Origin: Fermentibacter sp963718745 [NCBI: Candidatus Fermentibacterota bacterium]
GTDB lineage: Bacteria; Fermentibacterota; Fermentibacteria; Fermentibacterales
Direction of reading: 5' to 3'
Assembly (NCBI GenBank): GCA_963718745.1
Contig: OY970370.1
Span: forward strand, 1 to 64,000
Length of the DNA stretch: 64,000 bases
A model generated the notes under the pieces. It was not told where the DNA came from. It did not search any database and saw nothing but the letters and a program-made list of their open reading frames with translations. Below, in pieces: positions 1 to 9,567 of the stretch (its first letter is position 1; each line of letters opens with the position of its first letter). The position numbers and the translations under genes were made by a program.

Positions 1-89
1 TCTTCCGATGGGCAGTTCTCTGATGGTCTCTGCGAGGAGGACTCCGGCGGGGCGGATGAAGTCCGTGAGCGGCTAGTCGCAGAGGTTCC

Positions 90-1232
90 TCAGCGTGCAG
101 GGATGCTGTCCGCGATCAGCGGCGCGAGCCTGCAGGCCAGGTCGCTCATCATCAGATCGGTCGCATGCTCGTTCAGATGGCTGTTGGCGGGACCCATCCT
201 CCAGTTCTCGATCCGGACCGGGATCTCCCAGAAGGTGAGCCCTTCGTTGGCATCCAGGACGTTTCTCCGGTACTGTGATCCGGAAACGTGGTAGTATCTC
301 CCGTTCAGAAAATATGTCGCCTCCTCCGGGCGGCCGGTTGGATCGGGCGGTCCTTCGATCGCGAAACAGACCAGCCGTGCCCCGTGGGATTCCGAAAGTG
401 AATCGATCCTCCCGAGCAGCGCGCGGGTCAGATCGATGGAGTACTGCATCCTCTGGCTCCTGGGGGTCAGATAGATCGCCAGGTGGCTCTTCTCTGTGGC
501 CAGGTTCTCGTCCCGCATCAGGCCGAGGTTCGTCTCCCATCTCTGCTGCCAGTCGTCTCTGACCTCTCCAGACCAGGCGGTGTCCGGGGAATAGGCTTCC
601 GGCAGGTGTGATTCCCATTCTCCATCCGGATTGCCGGTACCCAGGATCGATTCGAGAAGTGCGACAATCCTCAGTGAAGGCTCCGGCATCCTCTCTCCGA
701 GCTGCTCACTGGGTCCGGCGAGCACTCCGTCCTCCAGCCAGAATGTGGGCTTGGCCCAGCCGTTCGCCGGCCAGTGAGTTGGGAATGTGTTGTTCCACAA
801 GTCGTTGCCCGGTGTCTCCCAGACGACTACAAGATCCGCCCTGAAATCCCTGAAGAAGTACTCCAGAGCAAGCAGCTGCTGGTCCTGGCCGTATCCCTGG
901 GCTGCCACCGAGACGACCTCGACATTCCTGATCAGGAGTTCCTCCAGGTACTGCTCGAGCCTGCACTCGGGCATCCAGTCCCACGCGAGATGGGTGGCTT
1001 CGACCTGAGAATCGCCAACGAGTACGATAACGGTTGTGCTGTCCGAAAAGGTGACGGGATGGCCGCGGAAACCCATCTGGTTCCTCTCGAGGTCGATGAC
1101 CGAGGAAGAGCAGATCCAGCCGCTCACGCGCGGCGGCGTATGTCGGAAGAGCCTGAGCAGGGTCTCTCCCGCGGCGAGAGCGAGGACGACGCCGAGGAGC
1201 ATCAGCACGATTCTGGCCAGGACTGTCTTCAT
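90..1232 (-). CDS. SGNH/GDSL-like secreted or membrane-anchored protein
   Basis: Predicted 380-aa protein with an N-terminal hydrophobic segment (about residues 4-22) that serves as a signal or anchor. A block-I-like motif VLVGDSQVEA lies at about residues 70-79, with Ser75 as the candidate nucleophile. A C-terminal 'NSHLNEHA' segment could supply the catalytic His. This resembles the SGNH hydrolase superfamily found near glycan loci, where members often act as O-acetyl esterases or acetyltransferase partners. The substrate cannot be told. The ATG at 1232 is preferred over upstream codons because GGGAG sits about 9 nt ahead and the signal sequence follows directly. It is transcribed divergently from the ATP-grasp cluster. 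A second SGNH-like protein is at 19678-21093. Confidence 0.72.
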   Translation of the reverse strand: MKTVLARIVLMLLGVVLALAAGETLLRLFRHTPPRVSGWICSSSVIDLERNQMGFRGHPVTFSDSTTVIVLVGDSQVEATHLAWDWMPECRLEQYLEELLIRNVEVVSVAAQGYGQDQQLLALEYFFRDFRADLVVVWETPGNDLWNNTFPTHWPANGWAKPTFWLEDGVLAGPSEQLGERMPEPSLRIVALLESILGTGNPDGEWESHLPEAYSPDTAWSGEVRDDWQQRWETNLGLMRDENLATEKSHLAIYLTPRSQRMQYSIDLTRALLGRIDSLSESHGARLVCFAIEGPPDPTGRPEEATYFLNGRYYHVSGSQYRRNVLDANEGLTFWEIPVRIENWRMGPANSHLNEHATDLMMSDLACRLAPLIADSIPAR

Positions 1233-1784
1233 GACCGTCCACTCCCGTTGTAGTCTAAGCTTCGTACAAAATTGGACTCTAATGCCTGGCGGAGCCAGCA
1301 GACCCCATACGGGAAGCTTTCCCACCCTTCCTTCTCGCGAGATCAGAGATCAACCATCTCCAGTCTGGTGCACTTGTTGGCGTGCGGCATCTCCGGGAAC
1401 GATGGAGATCTGCTCTGCTATGATGATCATTGGCTGCAGACGCACTGTCGTAAACCTTGATCGCCTGTTTTCTCCGGCTGCGCCAAGAGTCGCAGTACCT
1501 GCATCCAGGCGCTGGAGGTCAGTTTTTGATAAGGCGAATGTTCCGATAAGAGTATCTTCTCCCGGTAGAAGGCATGATAAATGGAGGAAACCCCCTACGA
1601 TCGAGCAAGACCGGATGTGCGTCAGTTGAGACGAAAACATAGAATACCGTCAAGTGCGCGAGAGCGATCTTCATCACTCCACGATGTATCGCCCTTCAGG
1701 CGTGATTCTTCGGTCGGTGATGCCTATCAGTAGGCTGGGGATGGCTTGAGATCCTACTCGCTTTCGGAGGAGCACCATCAGACG
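1233..1784. other. Long divergent intergenic region
   Basis: About 550 bp between two divergent genes. It is AT-richer than the surrounding coding DNA. Short ORFs exist on both strands, but none has a good ribosome binding site or recognisable residues. It probably contains both divergent promoters; I could not fix their -35/-10 elements. Confidence 0.5.
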
Positions 1785-2979
1785 ATGAGACCTTGCGTGT
1801 TGATCTCAGGTGGCAGCGAGATCGTATCAGTATCGCTGGCTGAGGAACTCGTGTCCCATGATGTGCCGTACATTGTAGTGTCTCTCGGTAGAAGGAGTAT
1901 TCTCCGCGGACTCCGTGGATGCATTTTCCACACCGTGTTGGACTGGCCCCCGGTCGATCCCTACCAGACAGGATTGGAACTTCTGGACACACTACGCAGG
2001 CTCGGGTCGGATCATGGAGTTCCCTTTCCGATGTTTGCCACCGAGGATGGCGGACTCAGACTGCTTCTCGAGAACCAGGAGTTGCTCGAACCCGTAGCAG
2101 TCTTCGGTCGTTGCAGAAAACTCCGCATGGGCGGTCTGGACAAGTGTGAACTCTTCGACTATCTCGAGAATAGGGGGCTGTCGGATCAACTGGTCCCTTG
2201 GGCAAGAGCTCGTTCGGCAGTTGAGGCTGCCGAGGCCAAGGTACGCCTTGGTGGTGACGTGATCGCAAAACCATCGTTGAAGCCCTATTCGATGGAACTC
2301 GGGCTTGGTGGTGCGAAACTGATCAGTTCATCGTTCGATGAGAGCCCACTGGAGTTTGAGTCGCGTATCGCCCGGTCATGGAATAGCGCTAGTGAATGGA
2401 TAGTACAGAAGCGGCTCGATGAAATCGCCGAAAGGTGAAGAGCTTCTGCATTGTCTGAGAGTCCCGGGATATGGATGTGCGGTGACCAGATCTGTCGAGA
2501 CGGTTAAGTACCCTTCCATCGGTGGAACTGCGTGTGTTGTAGAGACCCTCGATAAGACGAGTCATGATGGAATCGGTGAGCTCGTTGCGGAGGAATGCGA
2601 TCTGGTCGGTCTGGCCGAAATACCATTCTTGATGGACAATGACGGCAGGTTCAGGCTGATCGAGATCAACCCGAGAGCCTGGCTGCAGATCCTCCTTCCG
2701 CACCGCGCTGGATTCTCGATGGCCTACCACGCGTACAGGTCGATGCTGGGAGACCCCATGGACGGAGCTCCATTCCGTCAGGAACCCGGTAAGATTTGGG
2801 TGAATGCAGAAAGGCTGATCCTCGCTGCGCTCAAGCGGAATAGCACTGTTCAGCTTGATCAGGCGATACGAAGCATCAGAGCGGCAGAATGCGTCGTCAT
2901 GCACGATTCGAAGCTTCCTGGACTGAAACTGCGGTGGATTGCCAGGATGTTGCGCCGGTTGTTCCGCAAGACATCATGA
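1785..2979 (+). pseudogene. ATP-grasp carboxylate-amine ligase-like gene, frameshifted
   Basis: Two reading frames join into one ATP-grasp protein of about 397 aa (COG3919-like carboligase). The first frame (1785 to about 2415) starts MRPCVLISGG with the N-terminal pre-ATP-grasp fold and contains 'DVIAKPS', the ATP-binding Lys strand. The second frame (from about 2419) carries 'IEINPRAW', the Mg/ATP-binding C-terminal motif. The switch is a +1 shift around 2412-2422 (GAA ATC then CCG AAA GGT in the new frame). GGAGGAG lies 12 nt before the ATG. The last codon overlaps the next gene (ATGA). Such ligases join a carboxylate to an amine and occur in glycan-decorating loci. It could be a genuine pseudogene or a single-base sequence error. 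Confidence 0.7.
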
Positions 2980-4596
2980 ATTCCAGGCGAACAAAAGGAA
3001 TCGCATCGCTTGTCCTCGCAATGACATCCGTCGTGTGGGTCGCCCTCCTTGTCATCCGCGCCATCGAGCGGAGCAACACATCCCTGATTCCCGATTCATT
3101 CGGGATGGTTTCTGTTTCACTGTTGCTCTGCACGATTGGCTCGTTTCACAATGGCATCGTCTTCAGGAGGCTCCTGGAACACCATTTGGGTTCGAGAGTC
3201 ACGCTGCTGGAAACATTCAGGCTGTTTTTCGTAGGCCAGTTGATCAGATACCTTCCTGGTCGCTTCTGGGGAATGGTCTACCAGTACAACGCCTCAAGGG
3301 AAATCGTTGGAGCGAAGACAATACTACGGACGAACATCGATCAGATGGTCCTCAATGCCCTGTTCGCAGTGTTTGTCCCAGCTGCATTGCTCATTCTCGC
3401 GGGCGGTCATTCAACTGCGGTCGCGATACCCATGCTCGTCTGCCTGCTCGCGACCATCCTCCTGTTTAGATTCGACTATCTCTATCCCTCTGCTACGGCT
3501 TGTGATCAGAGTAGTGGGCAGTACATCCCGAGCAGGCCTGGCCATAGGCAGTATCAAACCTGGAAGGATGAGCATAGGCGCCAGTTTGAAACTCTATGCG
3601 GTGAGTTGCAGCGGCTGGGTCTTCCATGTCGCCGCCTGGTTCTTTCTGCTGGAGTCCTGGACATTTCTGCGGGACCTGGACTATTTCGCCGTCTGTGCCT
3701 TCTACTCCTTCTCATGGCTCGTGGGATATCTGACGATGATCACGCCTGGCGGACTCGGGGTGAGAGAGTTCGTGTTCTTCAACGCAGCCGGACAATCCAT
3801 CGAGCAGAACTCCCTGATTCTGGTTTCGGCCATTGCAAGGATCTGGTTGATAGCAGTCGACGCAATCCTGTTCCTGCTGTTCCTGGTGCTTGGGAGAGCT
3901 GCCTCCTCGAAACCCAGATATGACTGCAACGGGATAAACATCACAGACCCTTTCGACATCTTCGGAGTGAAGACCGACTACATCACTGAGGTCCACAAGA
4001 AGGCATATATGAGACACGTCCCGCGAGGATCCGGGGGACTTGCCATAGATGCGGGCTGTGGGTGGGGAAGGATGACATCCATTCTTCAGGATCTCGGTTA
4101 CGATCCTGTCGGTTTCGACCCTGACGCATCGCTTCTTAGACTGGCGATGCGGAGGACGAGCGGAATCTACTGCGCCGCCTCACTGCCCGACCTCCCGATA
4201 CAACAGGATACGGCCGAATTGATTGTATTCCAGAATCTATTGAGGCCTCTGCTGCTAATCGGGAAGCTGGACTGCGTAAGAGGCGTGAGCCGGTTCCTGA
4301 GGCCGGGGGGACGAATCGTTGTTGTCGACAATATCAGGAAAGATCACCGGGCATACGTTTCAGATGAGTTCATCCGTGATCTCTTCATGTCGGAAGGGCT
4401 GGAACTGAGGCTTGTGGCAACGCTGCGAACCTCACGCAGATTTCATGACTACCTGATGCAGGTCGGTCTGATTCCGAGAAGACTGATAGCCTCCATTGCA
4501 GAGAGGGAACTCTCCAGGAGCGAAAACTCAGGTGGAGTTTCCGGGTGGAGGTACTCCAATGTCATGTACATCTTCCAAAAGGGCGCCAATCTATGA
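2976..4596 (+). pseudogene. LPG-flippase-like membrane domain fused to SAM methyltransferase, frameshifted
   Basis: The first half (2976 to about 3484) is a polytopic protein resembling the lysylphosphatidylglycerol synthase/AglD transmembrane family, including 'GQLIRYLPGRFWG', a hallmark of that family. After a +1 shift near 3484-3494 the frame continues with more membrane segments and 'TPGGLGVREFVF', the second hallmark. It then runs without a stop into a class I methyltransferase, with the SAM motif 'AIDAGCGWGRM' and a later 'FLRPGGRIVVVD'. The methyltransferase has no separate start with a good ribosome binding site, so it appears to be a fusion of about 540 aa. The ends overlap both neighbours by ATGA. 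The likely role is flipping or modifying a lipid-linked glycan. The fusion is seen; the function is inferred. Confidence 0.65.
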
Positions 4597-5228
4597 GGCT
4601 GTGGCCTGTGGATAGATACAATGCTCTGCAGAGAGAAGCGGCAGTCCTGGTGAAGGGGAGCAGAGTCGTCGTCGATATCGGCGGGGGGGACAGGTCGAGT
4701 GCTGGGAGCAATCTCGGAGGATTCGCGTTTGATCATGTCTTGACCGTAGACAGGTTCTCGACTTTTCGTCCTGACATAGTGGCCGACGCGCACGCATTGC
4801 CTTTCAAACGTGGATCGGTAGATGCAGCCTTGTGCTTCTCGGTTCTCGAGCACCTGGAGAATCCAGGCTCCGCAGTGGAGGAAGCTTATGGGATTCTCTC
4901 CGATACCGGATGCTTAATTGGTTACGTCCCTTTTCTCTATCCCTATCATGGCAGCCCGTTCGATTACTCCAGGTTCACTTCGACAGGACTTGAGATGCTT
5001 CTCGCGAAGTTCCCGAACAGGCGTTGCGCCCCTTGGGGTGACTATCTGCTGGTGTCGATCGGATTCCTCGTAGGCTTCAACATGCGAGTCCTCAGGATGA
5101 TCAGGCCTCTGACTTTTTTGCTGTCGATACCCATGGGTTGTATGTTTTCCGTTGCGGTAGGGAGACGGGCGCTTGGCAGAAGCTTCTCGGAGAGTGCGCT
5201 GGGGCATTTATTCATCGCCTGCAAGTAG
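4593..5228 (+). CDS. Class I SAM-dependent methyltransferase
   Basis: 211 aa with a methyltransferase-11-like core: 'VVVDIGGGDRSS' for SAM binding (residues about 27-38), 'ADAHALPF' and 'LCFSVLEHLENP' (motif IV-like). A hydrophobic stretch near the C-terminus may give membrane association. The ATG at 4593 overlaps the stop of the upstream fusion gene, so the two are translationally coupled. This is the only gene of the ATP-grasp/flippase cluster whose frame is intact. Its 3' end overlaps the convergent glycosyltransferase by 17 nt. The acceptor is unknown; a sugar or lipid intermediate is likely from context. Confidence 0.72.
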   Translation: MRLWPVDRYNALQREAAVLVKGSRVVVDIGGGDRSSAGSNLGGFAFDHVLTVDRFSTFRPDIVADAHALPFKRGSVDAALCFSVLEHLENPGSAVEEAYGILSDTGCLIGYVPFLYPYHGSPFDYSRFTSTGLEMLLAKFPNRRCAPWGDYLLVSIGFLVGFNMRVLRMIRPLTFLLSIPMGCMFSVAVGRRALGRSFSESALGHLFIACK

Positions 5229-6342
5229 TTATCTCTGCAAGAAACCTTATGGTCGCACCTTCGGGATCGAACGATCCTATCGCAAGCTCTATCCCTGTTC
5301 GGAATGCTGAAGGTCCCATTTCGAGCGCATTCCTCAACGCTTCGAGGAAGCCCTCCTTGCCAGGCGGTAGTGGCGATGCAACTCCGAGACCCCGCAGTTC
5401 GACGAGTTCCGCAAGATCTCCTGCCGGTGAGACGACAAGAGGTGTGTGTGACTGGACTGCATCCGAAAAGACGACCGGAATGCTCTCCACCCTTGAAGGT
5501 ACGAGAAGGAAATCTGCCCAACAGAGAGCTCTGCGGCAGAATGCTTGTTCAGGTAGCCTCCCTGCACGACAGGTCTGCCATGTTCTTTCAGTTTCGATAT
5601 GCCGGAAGAAACCAGTTCAGCCATAGGGCCGCCCCCGGAAATCCGGACCTCTTCTATCAACCCCCAGTCTTCCTCGGAGAGAGCCTCCAACAGGAGATCG
5701 ATCCCCTTGTTCGGGTGCCAGCGTCCGAGGAATGCCAGACGATAGGGAGGAACAGATCTCCTGGCTGGAGGGATTCTGATGCCGAGATCCCTGGAGCTGG
5801 GCAGGAACTCACAGCTCCCGCCCGAGATTCTTCTGACATCTTCGCAGAGTTTCAGGCCATCTGCGAAACGATTATCAGCCGAGGCGAGAACCTTTCTCAG
5901 CATGCCCCGTACGACGGGAATCCTGCCGAGCGACCAGATGTCGCTCCCCAGGGACCATGTGCTGTATGGAATCCGGTGTTTCCTGGCCGTCTTCATCGCC
6001 CACCAGCCCGATGGCAGAGCCCAGAGAGCGAAGATGTGGTCGGGTCTGAAATCTTCTGCTGCCTTCTCGACTGCTGCCAGTCCTGTCGACAGGACCGAGA
6101 TGATGGCAGGCCAGGAAGTCGGAAGGAGCGGATCCAGGCTCGCGAGCGGCAGCCTGGGCACGGCGAAACCTCCGCACCTCGGGGTTGCCTCTCTCGATCG
6201 ATGCGGTCAGGTCGGGGCAGACGACCGCCACGTCGGTCCTGGCTGCAAGCGCACGAGAGAAATCTGATACGAAGGTTCCGGCGGCTTCGGACCCGTCAGC
6301 CAGGGCGGCGGGGTAGGATGTACTGACGACGAGTATTCTCAT
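5212..6342 (-). pseudogene. GT4-family glycosyltransferase, two frameshifts
   Basis: Three minus-strand frames reconstruct one GT-B glycosyltransferase of about 375 aa. Segment 1 starts at 6342 with 'MRILVVSTSYP' behind a GGAGG site. A +1 shift at about 6162 leads to the central part, which contains the Rossmann linker and 'RLAFLGRWHPNKGID', a typical GT4 donor-domain strand. A second shift near 5521-5528 (a CTCTCT tract) restores the original frame for 'VESIPVVFSDA', the conserved sugar-nucleotide contact region, and the end. The gene probably transferred a sugar in the adjacent glycan pathway. With two opposite shifts it is either degenerate or badly sequenced. It is divergent from the histidine kinase. 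Confidence 0.68.
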
Positions 6343-6406
6343 CCGGCCTCCAGGAATGATAATAGGACTGCAGGACCATAACGAATATCCCGAGAGGGGG
6401 AGACCC

Positions 6407-7240
6407 ATGCGCGACGACCCCTGGGAACTGCTGAAGAAGGCTCGGGACAGGCTGGCGGATGCCGAAGCCAGGTGCGGCTCCGACCTGCCCGATATCGAGG
6501 TAGTCAGGGCTCTTATCGACGAGATTCTCGACAGCGACGAGCCCACTCCGGCAGATATTCTCAGGATCCTGGGGCACGAGATCAGGAGCCCGCTCTCCGC
6601 GATGGTCGCCCTTCTGGCATCCGTGAGCGACGGCTACCTGGACACCGAGCCGGTGAGGGCGCGAGAGATGGTGGAGAAGGCCAGGCTGAGGGCCGAGGAA
6701 CTGCTGCCCCTGGTGGACGACATCATGGATCTCGGCACCCTGGCCTCGAAGATGTACGAGGTCCAGTCTGCGAAAGTCGATCTCTCCGTCCTGTGCAGCG
6801 GGATCCTTCACCTTTGGGAGCCTCTGATCTCCCAGAAGGGGATGACGCTCACAGGGAGGATCGCCGACGGGCCTGTCCCGGTTCTCGGCTCCGCGAGCTT
6901 TCTCCGCAGGGTGGTGACCAACCTCGTCATGAACGCCTTCAAGTACAACAATCCCGGAGGACGGATCGAGCTCGAACTGCTTCGTGAGGATTCGGATGCC
7001 GTGATCAGGGTGCGCGACTCCGGCGTAGGCATCCCTCCGGAAGACCTGCCCCACATCTTCTCGTTCCTCTACAGGGGGAGGCAGGCACGGCGCAATCCCG
7101 ACGGGGGGCTCGGTCTGGGCCTCTCACTCGTCAGACAGATAGTTGAGAGGCACGGCGGCACGATCTCGGCCGAGAGCGCCGAGGGCGAGGGCACTGTCAT
7201 GACGGTCAGGCTGCCGCTGACGGCTCAGCAGTCTGATTGA
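6407..7240 (+). CDS. Histidine kinase without a visible sensor domain
   Basis: 277 aa. A short alpha-helical N-terminus (residues 1-48) is followed by a HisKA H-box 'ILGHEIRSPLSAM' with phospho-acceptor His57. The ATPase domain has an N-box 'VVTNLVMNAFKY', G1 'VRDSGVGIP' and G2 'GGLGLGLSLV'. No transmembrane or periplasmic domain is present, so it is probably cytoplasmic and senses through a partner. There is no response regulator next to it. The ATG at 6407 follows GAGAGGGGG at about 6 nt. The upstream alternative at 6356 lacks such a site. Confidence 0.85.
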   Translation: MRDDPWELLKKARDRLADAEARCGSDLPDIEVVRALIDEILDSDEPTPADILRILGHEIRSPLSAMVALLASVSDGYLDTEPVRAREMVEKARLRAEELLPLVDDIMDLGTLASKMYEVQSAKVDLSVLCSGILHLWEPLISQKGMTLTGRIADGPVPVLGSASFLRRVVTNLVMNAFKYNNPGGRIELELLREDSDAVIRVRDSGVGIPPEDLPHIFSFLYRGRQARRNPDGGLGLGLSLVRQIVERHGGTISAESAEGEGTVMTVRLPLTAQQSD

Positions 7241-7280
7241 CAGTACTGGCTTCTTTGCCTATCGTTTCGGGCCTCACGGT

Positions 7281-7355
7281 TCCCCGGTAGCTCAATGGTA
7301 GAGCGGGTGGCTGTTAACCACTAGGTTCGAGGTTCGAGCCCTCGCCGGGGAGCCA
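7281..7355 (+). tRNA. tRNA-Asn (GTT)
   Basis: A full cloverleaf can be drawn. The acceptor is TCCCCGG (7281-7287) with CCGGGGA (7345-7351). The D stem is GCTC/GAGC. The anticodon stem is GGTGG/CCACT around loop CTGTTAA (7311-7317) with anticodon GTT at 7313-7315. The T arm is CGAGG-TTCGAGC-CCTCG. Discriminator G is followed by an encoded CCA (7353-7355). Its 3' end is repeated at two downstream sites (9508, 12748), making it a likely integration target. Confidence 0.95.
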
Positions 7356-7407
7356 CGCATTCCTCAACAAGTACGAACAGGCTGTCAGCTCGCTGATCAG
7401 ATTGCGA
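7346..7407 (+). repeat. tRNA 3'-end repeat, copy 1 (att-like)
   Basis: Begins inside the tRNA-Asn with CGGGGAGCCACG and runs about 50 bp past it. It matches 12748-12808 at 53 of 61 positions by eye. The first 12 bases also occur exactly at 9508-9519. I read it as the left boundary of a cassette array; no recombinase is visible nearby. The remainder up to 7551 has no other gene. Confidence 0.6.
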
Positions 7408-7551
7408 GCAGTCCTCTTCTCTTGGTGATCCATCGATCCCTGAACGCCCATCACTGGCATCGATAGCATACTCGTTGACGTAAACCCCTGCCGGCTCTAT
7501 TGATGTTTCGGAGGGGTTCGACGAAATGGACCTGCTCAGAGAGGGGCGGAC

Positions 7552-9075
7552 ATGAACAGGGCTCATGTGGTCATGCTTGTTGTGATCGCCTCAGTAGCGT
7601 TCGCCGACCAGAATCCGTCGCTTGCCACGGTACTGACATCTGATGGAAGAATCATGGAAGGGGCGTCGGGGAGTTTCGATCCCGACGGGTTCAGCATGAA
7701 CTACAGTCCCGATGGGGAGCCGTTGTTCGTAGAAGATGGATCCTTGCCGTGTGAACCCGTACCCTGGCCTGATGGACAAGACCTGGAAGGTGCTTGGTAT
7801 CCTCTGGGAAGTGGTGTGAACAACCAAGTCCGAGCCATCGCCGTGAGTGGCTCGGATGTGTACGTTGGGGGGACTTATACCGAGGCTGGAGGTAGCTCTG
7901 CCAACCACATTGCCCGGTGGGACGGCAGCTCCTGGCATGCTCTCGGAAGCGGTGTGAACAATTGGGTCCAAGCCTTCGCCGTGAGTGGCTCTGATGTGTA
8001 TGCGGGGGGATGGTTTACCGGTGTATACACCCAGCCAGCCAACCGCATTGCCCGATGGAGTGGCAGTTCCTGGTATCCTCTGGGAAACGGTGTGAACTAT
8101 GTAGTTCTGGCCATCGCCGTGAGTGGCTCGGATGTGTATGTGGGGGGAGGGTTTACCCAGGCCGGAGGTAGCCCTGCCAACTACATCGCCCGGTGGGACG
8201 GCAGTTCCTGGCATCCTCTGGGAAGCGGTGTGAACGCCCTAGTCCGTGACATCACCGTGAGTGGCTCGGATGTGTACGTCGGGGGGGATTTCACCCAGGC
8301 TGGAGGCATCCCTGCCAACTTCATCGCCCGATGGGACGGCAGTTCCTGGCATCCTCTGGGAAGCGGTGTAGAAGGAACAGATTACCCTTACGTCTATGCC
8401 ATCGCCTTGATCGGCTCGGATGTGTACGTAGGGGGGCTGTTTACCGAGGCCGGCGGATCCCCTGCCAACGGCATCGCCCGGTGGGACGGCAGCTCCTGGC
8501 ATGCTCTCGGAAGCGGTGTAGAAGACGGTGGTATCATTGCCATCGCCGTGAGTGGCTCGGATGTGTATGTGGGGGGAGTGTTTACCCAGGCTGGAGGTAG
8601 CTCTGCCAACAACATCGCCCGGTGGGACGGCAGCTCCTGGCATACTCTCGGAAGCGGTGTGAACAATGCAGTTCTGGCCATCGATGTGAGTGGCTCGGAC
8701 GTGTATGCTGGGGGATGGTTTACCCAGGCCGGAGGTAGCCCTGCCAACCGCATCGCCCGGTGGAATCCTAACACGGGGATCGAAACCACACCAGAAGTTA
8801 TAACTGGCATCCTTCATGCCTCTCCCAACCCCACGGCTTCCGGCATCGAGCTCTCCTTCCAGAGCATCGGGCTTTCCCCTCTGACACTCGAGATCTTTGA
8901 CGCCGCAGGGCGGCTTGTGAGGGCGCAGGATCTGGGAACCCTTCCTTCAGGCTCCCAGGCCCACTACTGGGACGGCCTCGACGGAAACGGGCATGCCCTG
9001 GCCCAGGGTGTGTACTTCCTGAGGCTTTCCAGCGATGAGCTCGAGGCTTCCACGCGTGTGGTGCTGCTGAGGTAG
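7552..9075 (+). CDS. Secreted seven-repeat beta-propeller surface protein
   Basis: 507 aa. A signal peptide (residues 1-18, ending near 'SVAFA') is followed by a short N-terminal region. Seven repeats of about 46 aa then run from residue about 82 to 405, each of the form 'W.PLGSGVN..V.AIAVSGSD' plus 'VYVGG.FTQAGG..AN.IARW'. Seven Trp/Gly-rich repeats suggest a seven-bladed propeller. A C-terminal domain with 'ASPNPTASG', 'DAAGRLVRAQ' and 'YWDGLDGNG' resembles FlgD/T9SS sorting domains. The protein is probably exported and surface-anchored; the ligand is unknown. The DNA period is about 138 bp. It is paralogous to 12984-14501, with a nearly identical C-terminus. A strong hairpin terminator follows. 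Confidence 0.82.
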   Translation: MNRAHVVMLVVIASVAFADQNPSLATVLTSDGRIMEGASGSFDPDGFSMNYSPDGEPLFVEDGSLPCEPVPWPDGQDLEGAWYPLGSGVNNQVRAIAVSGSDVYVGGTYTEAGGSSANHIARWDGSSWHALGSGVNNWVQAFAVSGSDVYAGGWFTGVYTQPANRIARWSGSSWYPLGNGVNYVVLAIAVSGSDVYVGGGFTQAGGSPANYIARWDGSSWHPLGSGVNALVRDITVSGSDVYVGGDFTQAGGIPANFIARWDGSSWHPLGSGVEGTDYPYVYAIALIGSDVYVGGLFTEAGGSPANGIARWDGSSWHALGSGVEDGGIIAIAVSGSDVYVGGVFTQAGGSSANNIARWDGSSWHTLGSGVNNAVLAIDVSGSDVYAGGWFTQAGGSPANRIARWNPNTGIETTPEVITGILHASPNPTASGIELSFQSIGLSPLTLEIFDAAGRLVRAQDLGTLPSGSQAHYWDGLDGNGHALAQGVYFLRLSSDELEASTRVVLLR

Positions 9076-9095
9076 GCTGGCAGCATCTACTGTGA

Positions 9096-9120
9096 CGGGC
9101 CGCTGTTCTTCAGCGGCCCG
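9096..9120 (+). terminator. Hairpin terminator after propeller gene 1
   Basis: A perfect 10-bp stem, CGGGCCGCTG with CAGCGGCCCG, encloses a TTCTT loop and is followed by TTCTC. It lies 20 bp after the stop codon, between convergent genes, so it may act in both directions. A near-identical copy follows the second propeller gene. Confidence 0.8.
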
Positions 9121-9190
9121 TTCTCATTGTGCGATCTGCTAACATATCGATAGGTAAACTCTTCTAAGCTCTTACACAACCGAGCATTCC

Positions 9191-9427
9191 CTATCGCGAT
9201 CTTCTGAGCATCCTCTCAGTCATCACCTGCCGGTTCCAATTGTCACCCCGGGCCTCGGCCTCACGCAGCACCTCCTTCGGCAGCTCGAGCAGGTCCATCC
9301 ACTGAGTCACCCTCGCCCTCGACACCCCCAGCCCCCTTGCCAACTCCGCCCGGCTGATGCCCTCCGCCAGCATCCTGTCATGCAGCTCCCTGGCATAGAT
9401 CAGGGGATTGCGGAAAGTCTTAACCAA
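9191..9427 (-). CDS. Small ParB/KorB-like helix-turn-helix protein, copy 1
   Basis: About 78 aa. The core 'RAELARGLGVSRARVTQW' is a clear helix-turn-helix with the look of ParB/KorB or the C-terminal HTH of serine recombinases. It is preceded by 'FRNPLIYARELHDRML'. The only start in the conserved frame is TTG (9427), so the start is uncertain. The conserved reading frame extends upstream without a stop as far as the att-like repeat at 9508. It is one of three paralogs (also at about 12446 and 14619), two of which sit convergent to a propeller gene. The role may be DNA binding at the cassette boundary (inference). Confidence 0.68.
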   Translation of the reverse strand: MVKTFRNPLIYARELHDRMLAEGISRAELARGLGVSRARVTQWMDLLELPKEVLREAEARGDNWNRQVMTERMLRRSR

Positions 9428-9507
9428 CTTGGGTTTGATAGCCCTAACAGATAGCCGAATGGGTATGCTCAGAACAGGTCCCCGAGGGGTTCGCCTTGAT
9501 AGCGATA

Positions 9508-9519
9508 CGGGGAGCCACG
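9508..9519 (+). repeat. tRNA 3'-end repeat, copy 2 (att-like)
   Basis: CGGGGAGCCACG, identical to the last bases of tRNA-Asn plus two flanking bases. It is preceded by TTCGCCTTGATAGCGATA, which recurs upstream of copy 3 with one change. It lies just upstream (minus strand) of HTH gene 1. Confidence 0.55.
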
Positions 9520-9567
9520 TCTTTCTCGCTGTTCAATAACAGGTTAACCAAACCGCTCCCTGCGGGA

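Noticed and set aside
1-89. End of another gene at the left edge
   Set aside because: A minus-strand frame ('LTDFIRPAGVLLAETIRELP') looks coding-like but has no start and leaves the window, so it cannot be assigned.
1350-1640. Minus-strand 96-codon ORF in the first intergenic region
   Set aside because: No motif or start signal; composition not gene-like.
2412-2422. Programmed +1 frameshifting in the ATP-grasp gene
   Set aside because: No classic slippery codon plus stop or stimulatory structure is evident, and several unrelated shifts nearby argue for error or decay.
7800-8770. Regular direct repeats of about 138 bp
   Set aside because: They are in-frame coding repeats of a propeller protein, not a CRISPR array or satellite; spacers vary at protein-neutral positions.
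9481-9519. A complete second tRNA
   Set aside because: Only the 3' acceptor-like bases are present; no D, anticodon or T arm can be folded.
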